A DNA stretch of 40,105 nt from Fragilaria crotonensis (taxonomy: Eukaryota > Bacillariophyta > Fragilariophyceae > Fragilariales > Fragilariaceae), in assembly GCA_022925895.1 (NCBI GenBank), contig JAKSYS010000588.1, positions 1 through 40,105 of the forward strand, in the 5' to 3' direction. The notes beneath the pieces were generated by a model that searched no databases, had not been told where the DNA came from, and saw only the letters and a program-made list of their open reading frames with translations. Shown piece by piece: positions 30,659 to 40,105 of this stretch. How positions within the stretch are numbered: position 1 is the stretch's first letter; each line of letters begins with the position of its first letter. Both the position numbers and the translations under genes were made by a program.

Positions 30659-33600
30659 GACTCTTGTTCGAGTTATTTTGACAGCTCTCCTCACGTCCGA
30701 GTTAGCAAGACTTGCATTCACTGTCTGCGCTCCATGGTCGTTCGGTGGTGTCGAAGTCGTCCAAGGTTGGTTGATGTGTATGATATACAACGAGTCTCTC
30801 ACCGGAAATGCGTCGGCCAACATATCACGGGCGGCCACCAAGTGGAGGAGGAAGCACAAAGCTTCTCTCGTTTTCAGGTTGTTTAAATCAGCCGGGAAGA
30901 AGATCTCAGCAACAATCAGAGCTGTCGGAGACGCAATTGCGTCATCAGCCACCAACCAGCAGCGACGAAGGAAAGGCAAGCAGAACGGCGTCAGAAAAGG
31001 GGCGTCCAGCGGAAAGGGCTTTAACAAGCGCAACATTCAGACATCGGCGTGGCATAGAACGGCGGCGACAGTATGTTTACTGGCAACTGCAGGAACAGCA
31101 ACAGGGACTCGTTTCGACTCCGACTCAGTCATTATCCACGTGGACAACTGCGCATCCAGATGTATATCGAACTCACTTGCAGACTTCGTTAAGCCTCCAC
31201 AGAAGGTTATTGGAAGGATCAAGGGCATGGGAGGCGACAAAGTGGCAGTCACCGGCATCGGGACGATTCGATGGACAATCGACGACGACATGGGGACCGC
31301 CCACTCGTTTGTGATTCCAGGGTCCCTGTACATTCCCGACTCTCCAGCACGTCTTTTCTCCCCACAACACTGGGCGCAAGAAAGGAAGGACGACTATCCG
31401 GAGCGGAACGGGTCATGGCAAGCAACATTCTCCGATCACGTCATGCTGGTCTGGGGACAAAAGAAGTTCAGTAAGAAGATTCCGTTCGATAAATCGAACG
31501 TCGCCACATTCACCACGACGCCAGGTTGCAAGAACTTCCGGCTCTTCAGGGCATGTCTCGAAGCAACAGACGATGACGAAATCGACGCGTGCGAATGCGT
31601 TGCTTTCGATGCGACAATCATCGAAGACGATGAGGACGACGAAGTCACCGAACAACAGAGCGAGTACCACGAGGACGACGCATCAATTGAACCAGTCCCG
31701 CAAACATTGCATCAAGGACCATCAGTCCAAATACAGATGGCAGCCGATGATCAGGAAGAGCAGGGATATACCAAGACGACTGGACACCACGATACGTCAT
31801 ACGACGCATATAAGAACGTGGCGGTCGTAGAGGACGTCGAAGAAGACAGTTTTGCGGGAAAACTCACAGCTACAGCGGAACTGCTCCTCTGGCACTACAG
31901 GCTAGGACACGTCCCATTCTCAAGGCTCGTGAATATGGCGAAAGAGGGGCTGCTCCCGAAACGTCTAAGCAACTGTCGAGTTCCTAAATGCTCATCGTGC
32001 ATCTATGGGAAAATGACCAGAAGGGCAAAACGGACAAAGAACGAGAAAAGCAGGATCGAAGCCCGGGTACTTACCGGCCCAGGGTCATGTGTCTCAGTGG
32101 ATCAGCTGGAGTCCCGCACGATGGGCCTTATCGGGCACATGAAGGGGACGCCTACTGTACAGCGGTATCGCTGCGCAACAATCTACATCGATCACTACAG
32201 TCGCCTATCCTACGTTCATCTCCAGAGGCAACTGACATCGGAAGAGACGGTACAGGGAAAAGTCGCGTTTGAGAAATTCTGCGAGGCGCGAGGAGTCACT
32301 GTAACGCACTACCACGCCGACAACGGTAGATTCGCGGACAAGGGATTTGTTAATCATGTTACTGCCAACCGGCAGTCTATAACCTATTGCGGCGTCAACG
32401 CACACTTTCAAAACGGGATGGCGGAGAAGAGGATCCGCGACTTGCAAGACCAGGTGACCACAATGCTCCTCCATGCGGAATCAAAGTGGCCGGACGTCAT
32501 CACGGCAAACCTATGGCCATATGCCCTCAGAGAGGCAAACGAGACGCTCAACGCAACGCCAAGCAAGGTCACCGGGAAGGTGGCCAATCAAGTGTTCTCC
32601 AACAGCGACACACCAACGATGCTCAGGCACTACCACACGTTCGGATGCCCGGTGTACATTCTGGACGACAACCTCGCCGCGGGAAAAAGCATTCCCAAAT
32701 GGCATCGGCGCGCCAGGCTCGGAGTCTACCTCGGGAGATCGCCTAACCACGCTCAATCCGTAGCCCTCGTCTTAAATCTATCGACGGGACTCGTTTCGCC
32801 CCAGTTCCACCTCAAGTTCGATGATCTTTTCGAGACCATAAAGGATCACGACACCTATCCCAACAGATGGAAGGTGGCAACCCATTTCAGGAAGGAAAAA
32901 GGATCGAAGACACGCAGAGAAGTCACCAGCGTTCCAAGGGAAGAAACTCAGGAAACGACAAGCGGCGGAGGAAATGACCACCAGCAACCATCGAATCCAC
33001 CTAATGACGATACTGGGAGGCAGGCCGAATCGCAAACCGAAACGAGAGTGATCGAAGAGGAGCCAACATCAATCATCACCGCCCAATCAGGAAGACCTGA
33101 AGAATCAGCCGAAGAAGTGAGCGTCAGGAAGTGGTCGAGGCGCCACAAACCAACGACGAGGCTCCTGGAAAGTCAGGCTCAGGCCAGGTCGAACGACCAC
33201 GCAGCGTTCTCAGCGACCCTTCCGAGTCAGGAAGCCAGGAGCAACCAAGGGAACGATTACGACGCTGACGTGTATCACGGCGCCGAAGAATACGAGATCC
33301 AGCGACAGATGGCGGATCCAATCGCTTTCGCTGCGAGTTCGGACCCCGACATAATGTACCTGCATGAAGCACTCAAACAGCCGGACAGGAAGCAGTTTAT
33401 CCAGGCCATGGTTGACGAAGTCACGACACACACGGAGCGCGGACACTGGAAGTTAATACCGATTTCGGAAGTACCATCAGGCACGAAGATCCTACCAGCG
33501 GTGTGGGCGATGAGACGAAAAAGGAAGATCCTATCCCGAGAGGTCTATAAGTGGAAGGCAAGACTGAACGTACACGGTGGTAAACAGACCTACGGAGTGG

Positions 33601-34937
33601 ACTACTGGGAGACGTACGCGGCAGCTTTAAAGTGGAGCTCGATCCGGTTCTTCCTGGTACAAGCGTTGATCAATAACTGGCACACGAGACAAATCGATTT
33701 CGTCCTCGCATACCCCCAGGCGGACGTGGAGTGCGACCTCTACCTAGAAGTCCCACAGGGTTTTGAGTTCGAAGGTTCAAGGAAATCCCACTGCCTGAAA
33801 CTCGTAAAGAATTTGTACGGCAGTAAAGCCGCAGGACGGGTCTGGCAACAGCATCTGTTTAAGGGACTGGGCGAACTTGGCTTTGTCCAGAGCGGGACCG
33901 ACGAATGTGTCTTTATCGAGGCACAACCACGTTCATGATCTACACTGACGACGGAATTTTCTGCGGGCCCGACGAAGCTGAGATTGCAGGTTGTCTGAAG
34001 GATCTCAGTTCGCGTTTCGACATCACCGACGAGGGAGATATCGATGAGTACCTCGGCGTAAAGGTGACCCGCGAAGACGACGGGACCATAACACTGACGC
34101 AGCCGCATCTGATCGACAGCATCATTGCTGATCTCGGTTTCAGGGAGAACACGAAGACAAAGAGTACCCCAGCGCCATCAACTGCAAGCATCAATCGAGA
34201 CCTCGACGGTGAAGCACACAACGAATCGTGGGAATATCGATCGGTCATCGGAAAGCTCAACTTCCTCGAGAAGTCTACCAGGCCTGACATCGCTTTCGCG
34301 GTCCATCAATGCGCCAGATACTCCAGCAACCCGAAGGAAAGTCACTCGGCAGCAGTCCGATATATTGTCCGGTACCTCATGGCAACCAGGGACAAGGGAA
34401 TTATTCTCCGGCCTACCGATCACAGCTTTGAATGCTACGTGGATGCAGACTTTCAAGGCGGGTGGGACATACGCACAGCAACTGAAGACTCGACAACAGC
34501 GAAATCCAGGACAGCATACATCATTATGTACGGCAAGTGCCCGATCGTTTGGGCATCAAAGATGCAGACGGACATTGCACTGTCAACGACAGAGAGTGAA
34601 TACTCCGCTTTATCGGAAGCAACGAGAGAAGTTTTGTGGTTGATGGGGCTCATGACTGAAGTCAAGGCGCCTGGTCCCAGGGACGATAAATATCCCAACG
34701 ATCAAATGTACTGTCTTCGAGGACAACGAAGGCGCCAAAGCAATGGCCACTGTCCCGAAGATGAGGCCGAGAACGAAACATATTAATGGAAGGATGCACC
34801 ACTTCAGAGGTGCAGTCGCATCGGGCAAGATCAAGATCGAGTCGATCGATACGTCGGACCAACTTGCGGACATCGGGACGAAGCCATTGGCAAAGGATCT
34901 TTTCACTAGATTGAGAAAGGAAATCATGGGGTGGTGA
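30648..34937 (+). pseudogene. pol: Copia pol: protease, integrase, reverse transcriptase, RNase H (two frame changes)
   Basis: The frame is open from the gag stop onward (GTG at 30648; no ATG until about 30774). Domains in order: protease with VDNCAS at about 31140-31157, where DSG/DTG is usual; gag-pre-integrase zinc region (WHYRLGH at about 31890 and CSSCIYGK at about 31988); integrase catalytic D (VDQ, about 32100), D (HADNG, 32319) and E (GMAEKR, 32424); a long acidic/polar linker; reverse transcriptase (WKARLNVHGG, QIDFVLAYPQADVE, and YTDD at 33941-33952); RNase H (YVDADF at about 34436, TESEYSAL at about 34590, and ADIGTKPL near the end). Frame changes: -1 near 33914, just before the YTDD box, and +1 (or -2) near 34706. 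It provides cDNA synthesis and integration in the family. Confidence 0.9.
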
Positions 34938-34969
34938 TCTACAATGCTCCACTCCGAATAAATGAGGAG

Positions 34970-35294
34970 TGTGGGATTATCGGATATTGGCACGGGATAC
35001 CGTGCTACAGTCGGATCACGCCATCATACACGATATCAATATCGGATGATCATTTACAACGGTGTTCTGGATTGTACATAGAGTATGATTTAAGAGGGAC
35101 CTGCGACATATCTACGGTATTCAACGAACATACAATGATCGTGAATCAGTTTCGGCTGTTTCAAAATGGATCTATATCGATTGGACAGATGTTCCAACGA
35201 TGAAGATTGAATGAGTAGATTAAGCTCACTTTATTATAAAATTAATACTGACCACCAATCAATCTATTTCCTACGGGTTAGACTGATTTCCACA
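34970..35294 (+). repeat. 3' LTR
   Basis: 325 bp, TGTGGG...CCACA. It is shorter than the 5' LTR by five bases, all in short runs (AAAG, AAAAA, TTTT, CCC). A possible polyadenylation context, TTATTATAAAATTAAT, lies near 35230-35246. Confidence 0.93.
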
Positions 35295-35299
35295 TCCCC
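35295..35299 (+). repeat. Target-site duplication, right (TCCCC)
   Basis: Matches 28842-28846. Confidence 0.9.
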
Positions 35300-35962
35300 C
35301 GTCTATTCCTTGGGAAAGAATTTGACTGCTTCACTCGGTCGCTCCAACCGCGTACTACTAGTACTAGTACCTGGTGCCTGGTGTACTTGTACCACCGCGG
35401 TGTGTTACATTCAAACTTTTAATTCAAAAAATGAGCATATACTGCGACTGGAGACTGGAGCTATGGGATTCTACCGGTAGTACTGACTATACTGGAGTAC
35501 CAGCGCTACAACCAGTACTCTAGCTACGAGAAAGGAATTCACCACTATCCACTATACGCATGTACTTGTACCGGAGTACTGAAGTACTGTACTCCGAGTT
35601 TGGCTTTTGCAGCCGACGGCGCACAGACTACGGGCACACGGGCACGTTCAAACGAATATGCCTAATGCGCTTAGAATTAATGCGCTTATAAAGCACTTGC
35701 ACCAATCAAAATTGTCCGGGACGTCATCATTTTTGGGAGGGGTTGCCTCTACAAAAAAGAGTCATTTGACCTCGTCTGAAAATATCAATGGATTCAAATC
35801 AGGTTGGATTCAAATTTCCCACCTGCCGAACGAGCGCGCTAACCTTCACGGATATGTTCATAAAATTTTCAAAACGCAAATTTGCACTCCGATAGCTAGC
35901 TACACCGGCAGTGCAATTCACCAACTTACAGAAACCCGACTCCTGTTTCAACTTTCAGCACC
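35300..35962. other. Region between the copia element and the MULE gene
   Basis: 35340-35600 holds GTACTAGTAC-type words. 35620-35960 is probably the 5' part of the MULE element, including a direct repeat of TGGATTCAAAT near 35790-35815. No terminal inverted repeat could be fixed because the other end is outside the window. An ORF over 35607-36050 was not accepted. Confidence 0.4.
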
Positions 35963-38900
35963 ATGGACGAAGCTACCACTGACCATAATCATGCTGATGA
36001 CCTCTTCTACTCTGATGCAGAGATGGAAATCTACTCCACATCAAGAGTGAGTTCGAGCGAGTTTCCTGTAGGGACTGTGTTCCCAACCCGAAGGCAACTT
36101 ATTGATGCCATGCGCGATAAAGCATCACAGCTTGGGTTCTTTGTGATTGACCGTGGCTATTCTGTTCTGTGCTTTGAAACAACAGCACGAGACTCGGAGA
36201 ACGAAAGGAGACAGAAAGCTCGAGAAGAACTCTCGAGAGAGAATGGCAAAATCTATGTACCAAGAAAAGTTGCAAAATCCAAGTGTGGATGTGAATTTAA
36301 GGCCTCATTTGTTCAAAGAGAGGCACCGCACAGGATGAATTCAGGATCTCAAAGGTGCAATACATGCATGGAAAGGGTGCAAGCCTTCAGGAGCAATTCA
36401 AGGCAGCATGGAGGAGTGGTGGACATGCATCAAAGTATGTAGCTCGCACAAAGAATTTAAAACTGCACACTATTGTTCAGCTGCTGGCTAGCGGTCAAAA
36501 GCCAAGTACAAAAACAATGAGGGCTATGCTTCGTGATATGCTACCAAAGGGGTTTGACGTGTCCAGCAAGTTCATCAACAATGTGCAAGCAAAGGTCAGG
36601 GCAAAGATATCTGATGGAGCATTTGATACACTCCTTGCACAAGGAACCGTGTCGAATGAAGAAGCTGATTTCATTTTAAGTGACAACCTACCCCAGAGTA
36701 CCTCTCTATTGCTGAGAAATTGCCAGTGATACCTTGAAGGATGCTCTGTCTGACCCGGGAACCAAATGCTTGGTTGTTCACTACCTATGTCAACTACACA
36801 GAAAGGATCCATCATTTCTCTTTGATATCCAGCGCGATGAAAATGACACAATTGTTGGTATTTGTTGGCAAACAGCCACAATGAGGTTTGATTGGGACTC
36901 ATGTGCATCTTGCATTTCGTTGGATGGTATGAAACGTCAACTCAACCATTTCTCCTACCCATATATTGCGGTTACCTCTTTGGATGGCTATGGCAATATG
37001 GTTGTATGCGCTGAAGCCATCGTCATCTCTGAGCGGATAGAGGCATACGCATGGCTGCTTAGGTGCTGCAATAACTTCTCCTCCAACCGAAAATTGGATG
37101 GCCTTCGAGTTATCTATGGTGATGGGTTAGTAACATGTGACAGTCTGCTAGTATCCCTCGGCATTCAAGACTCTTGTTCACTCCTTGATGATATACACCA
37201 TCTTTTGTCGGCAGACTGTGGCACATGGTATAAACAATTCGGTGTCGACAAGTGGAATTATTATGGCGGAATGCTGAGAGCTCTGGTGCATGAGTCATAC
37301 ACTTTGGAAGACTACGAGAAGACAAGGTTAATGATTCTTACAACAATGGAAAGTCGGGATGAGCCCCAAAGCTTGAACAATTACTTCAACAACATTGTAC
37401 ATGCGGGAAGGCATAGATTTGCACGTTATTCAGTGTGTGCAACACCCTGCAATGAGGAGCTTCTTGGATCATCAGTTGCTGAGTCCAACCATGCTTCCTA
37501 TGTTGCTCGCATTGGTGGTGGCAGTTGGGATGACCCAGCAACGCAGGTTAAAGATTGTATCCAGAGGATGTCAGAGCTTTCTAATAAGAGGGCAAGGCTT
37601 CGGGATCAATACAGGCGACAAAGTGCTGCAAATAGTCATACTGCATCGGATGAACAAATCAAAGTTATGCTCCTCAAGCTATCAAAACGCGGTTTCAAAA
37701 TCTGTGAGGAACAGTACCGGAAGTCTTCTGAGTATTACTGTGCACTCCCCCTTGCGGGTACCAGTAGCGAGCATCAAGATGCAGCACCAATGATGGAAGT
37801 CATATGGCAAGGCAAATCATCAAAACCTTCTCGTATCATTGATGGGCGCAAGTGTTCATGTAATGTCTTCATTGCCTACCAACTGCAATGCAGGCATCTC
37901 TTTGCCTACCACAAGCGATCATTTCAGTTGGATCTGGTCCATCCAAAGTTTCACGCACAGCCACTGACTATTGCAGCCCCAAATCCAGAGTTTACCAATA
38001 TTCTTTCGATGTGGGTGATAGACAGGGATACATATATTGGAAGTATTGGTGATAAGTTGGAACTCGGAGTCCTGGAACATCATGAGGGTGCAATTTTGAA
38101 CGGTGAAATTCCTAGTACAGAGTGTTCTATCAGCGATGGCGGTGATGATGGAGATAAAGAAAATGATGTGTACTTTGGAGAGGAGGGTAAAGAAGGTGAC
38201 GATGCAGCTCAGGAAAGGACAATGGAAGGAATAACTGGCAATTTGAAGTCAACAAAGAGGAATGTGACCTATCGGGACTTCACAGATGTGGCAAATAGTG
38301 TTGCAAACCTTGCATTAAGCCTTCCCAGCGAAGACTTGCGTTGCGAATGCTTAGGGGTCTTAGTTCGCATGCGAGATGCCCTGAGTATGTCTGCTTCTTC
38401 TGGCAACCAGTCATCTGTACCATTGGTTGGCTTCATGTCAGACGCTGATGCATTTCTGGCGGCATTTGGGCCAAATGCTGAGTTGGAGAAGGCATCTTTG
38501 CACCACTTGCTGGTGGTGATCCTGGCAACAACTTCGAAATGCAGCGCCACAATTCTGGGAAGGTGCGGCACCGCTTGACCTCCATGAATGAGAGAAATGC
38601 ACGGGCATCAAAAATAGCAGATGCCCGCAACAGGCCTTCTCAATGCTCATTTTGTGGTTCGACACAGCATACCATTAAACGATGTTCTGTTATGGACAAG
38701 GCGGCTTTTGTTGGAAAAAGAATAGTATGGGGTGGAATAAATGGTATCGAACTTTGGGCAATCAAAATTGCCATGAGGTTACGTTGCCAAGTGCTGGTAA
38801 TGCCTTGAAACTCACTCATGAGCTACAAGACAACCTTCCACCTCCCTCTCATACCATTCGCCATCTTTCTATAAGGTCAGTCCACTTCTCCAATGAGGCC

Positions 38901-39152
38901 ATGGAGTATATTTCACGTCCAAACAGCATCTACAGACACAAGAATTCTGAGCACTCGCAGATTCCATCCCCAGACAACAATATTGTGGGAGTTCAGCTGA
39001 TTGAGCGAGGCGGAAACTTTCGGAGGAAAGACAATGAAAGCAGTGATGAAAACATCACATTTTATGTACGAGCAAAAACAGTCCAAAAATGGATGGAAAA
39101 GGCATTTAGTGACTCCCAACTATTTGTCTACGTCAAACAAAAAGAACTGTGA
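35963..39152 (+). pseudogene. MULE-type transposase with zinc-binding domains (about five frame changes)
   Basis: The transposase of a Mutator-like DNA transposon, spread over several frames: 35963 to about 36350, then 36355-36700, a short piece near 36696-36730, 36734 to about 38530, 38539 to about 38720, and on to 39152. Nearly all joins need a -1 change. The N-terminus has FPTRRQLIDAMRDKASQLGFF and a KSKCGCEFKASF...H pattern, as in FAR1/WRKY-like zinc domains. Around 36884-37063 is the MULE catalytic region (CISLDGMKRQLNHF...YIAVTSLDGYGN). A SWIM finger CSCNVFIAYQLQCRHLFAYH lies at 37853-37912, then an acidic linker, and a CCHC knuckle CSFCGSTQHTIKRC at 38644-38685. The whole is about 1060 residues. 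It is a broken copy as read, but breaks are few against otherwise good coding sequence. Confidence 0.75.
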
Positions 39153-39325
39153 ATGAGCAGGAGAAGCAGCACGATATACATAAGAAATTGTAAGGTTGTC
39201 AGAAAACAATTCATACGCTATGGAGCAATAACGTTATAACGCTTGTGTATAACGTTTTTGTGACTAAGGAAAACCGTAGAATATCTTCGTAATAGTTATG
39301 AAAATGATTATCGTCATACAAACTT
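39153..39325. terminator. Convergent 3' ends with a repeated palindromic motif
   Basis: Short gap between convergent ORFs. It contains the palindrome CGTTATAACG (39232-39241) and two copies of ATAACGTT (39228, 39249). It probably carries both polyadenylation regions; the motif role is unknown. Confidence 0.3.
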
Positions 39326-40105
39326 TCATACCAAGCGCGCTTTCTCCTCATCCTTTCCAGCTACAAGCTCAACACCTTTGAGAGCCTGCTTCTTAGTGCA
39401 CAAATCCCTACCAGCACTTACAACCTTCTCTTTGGCGGCAGTGAAAGTTCCATAGAGATTGTTCTGAAATTGCTGTCGAGCCCCCTTCATAACTCTCTCA
39501 CCGTTTGGACCATCAGGCATGGAAATGGAAGTACAGTGACGCAATACTCTTCCATCCCATGATATTGCCACTCCATGACAAAGACGAACTGCAAGACCTG
39601 AAAAGATCGCCCCATCCGGCTTTACACCATGGACATTTGGCAGGATAAAGTACCAGTTAAAGCCCACTGACGGGTTGTCTTCTGTCCAAACTGCATACCC
39701 CTGTGAAGCGTCATGGATATCATAATGCGAAGCATTACCCAGATTGACACTCATGTCAATCGTATATCCAACACGTTGAACACCATCTCCATTCATTGGT
39801 TGCACAGGTTCCAATCCAGAGTCAGCCTCAAGACCCAGGATGACACCAAGGACATCGGGGAAACATGCCTTCCCAATCGAATGCAATGCGACAACCATAT
39901 CACGAAGCACGCCCTGATGAACACTCCGATTGGTAGCGTACGGGACAGGGTTCATGTCACCCTTTGTGATGTTTGTGCCAAGGGCATGCATGGACCCAAC
40001 ATCACCCTTTCCAGCACGTGCATTAGAAGTCTGAACACCACTGTGGATTGCCAAATTACAGGTTGTTACGTCATCTAACCATGTACCAGCCCCTGGGTGG
40101 AGGTT
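39326..40105 (-). CDS. Oxygenase-like (double-stranded beta-helix) ORF, 5' end outside the window
   Basis: The frame is open from the window edge to a stop at 39326 (at least 259 residues); the first listed start at 40054 is only a TTG and is internal. Residues around 39670-39760 read SVNLGNASHYDIHDASQGYAVW, giving an HxD pair (codons at 39725 and 39719). A later block FNWYFILPNVHGV is followed by GLAVRLCHGVAISWDGRVLRHCTSI, giving a distal His (39575-39577) and Arg. This order H-x-D...H...R is that of 2-oxoglutarate/Fe(II) dioxygenases and other cupin-like folds. Family assignment is from motif order only. It is convergent with the MULE transposase 174 bp away and could be a second gene of the same transposon, or a separate element. 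Confidence 0.4.
   Translation of the reverse strand, partial: NLHPGAGTWLDDVTTCNLAIHSGVQTSNARAGKGDVGSMHALGTNITKGDMNPVPYATNRSVHQGVLRDMVVALHSIGKACFPDVLGVILGLEADSGLEPVQPMNGDGVQRVGYTIDMSVNLGNASHYDIHDASQGYAVWTEDNPSVGFNWYFILPNVHGVKPDGAIFSGLAVRLCHGVAISWDGRVLRHCTSISMPDGPNGERVMKGARQQFQNNLYGTFTAAKEKVVSAGRDLCTKKQALKGVELVAGKDEEKARLV

Larger units (their letters stand above)
28847..35294 (+). mobile_element. Full-length Ty1/copia LTR retrotransposon
   Basis: A 6448-bp element: 5' LTR 28847-29176, gag 29261-30626, pol 30648-34937 in the copia order protease-integrase-RT-RNase H, and 3' LTR 34970-35294, flanked by TCCCC duplications. A purine-rich stretch (AAATGAGGAG, 34960-34969) directly before the 3' LTR is the likely polypurine tract. 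No classical initiator-Met primer site is visible after the 5' LTR. The LTRs differ by two substitutions and four short length changes by eye, so the insertion is young. This copy carries at least four frame changes. Confidence 0.95.

Noticed and set aside
35607-36050. 147-residue ORF before the MULE transposase
   Set aside because: It overlaps the transposase start in another frame and lacks any coding pattern.
1-40105. tRNA, rRNA or CRISPR features
   Set aside because: None was recognised by eye on either strand; the only regular repeats are the LTRs and the 27-, 30- and 96-bp tandem repeats.

Overview
The window looks like nuclear DNA of a photosynthetic stramenopile, most likely a diatom. 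The reasons are compact genes with few short introns, intergenic stretches full of GTAC/CTAC-type palindromic words, a Ty1/copia element of the type common in diatoms, and secreted proteins of a diatom style (LSxDGxxLA propeller, Thr/Pro/Ser-rich membrane protein). No database search was possible, so the taxon is an inference.

Layout. 342-6929 (+) is a HEATR5/LAA1-type HEAT-repeat giant read through two frame changes. 7074-7922 (-) is a probable mitochondrial protein of unknown function. 8460-16290 is an old direct tandem duplication of about 3.5 kb carrying three genes: unknown membrane gene X, a two-domain NTF2/lumazine-binding-like gene Y, and a Golgi-type sulfotransferase. X is intact only in copy 1 and decayed in copy 2; Y is intact only in copy 2 and truncated in copy 1; the sulfotransferase is kept twice. 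17365-18771 (+) is a secreted seven-motif beta-propeller. 18772-21471 is gene-poor with a 30-bp tandem repeat. 21472-22503 (+) is a SlyD/FKBP-MsrA fusion. 22884-23478 (-) is a centrin-like EF-hand gene whose first coding exon is only the ATG. 24848-27088 (+) is a mucin-like type I membrane protein with 96-bp repeats. 27192-28775 (-) is a GT61-type glycosyltransferase with one 78-bp intron.

Mobile DNA fills the right third. A full-length copia element (28847-35294) with near-identical LTRs and a 5-bp target duplication TCCCC sits 71 bp upstream of the glycosyltransferase start codon. Its gag and pol share one frame, separated by a single TAG that is followed by a strong hairpin, suggesting stop-codon readthrough. 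To its right is a MULE-type transposase gene (35963-39152) with an N-terminal zinc-finger-like domain, SWIM finger and CCHC knuckle, convergent with an oxygenase-like ORF (39326 to the window end).

Several otherwise well-formed genes are broken by single-base frame changes, mostly -1. Either many elements are recently dead or the sequence carries uncorrected indel errors, so the 'pseudogene' status of any one gene here should be treated with care. The sulfotransferases, glycosyltransferase, propeller and mucin-like protein suggest a region rich in secretory-pathway and cell-surface functions, but there is no evidence of co-regulation.
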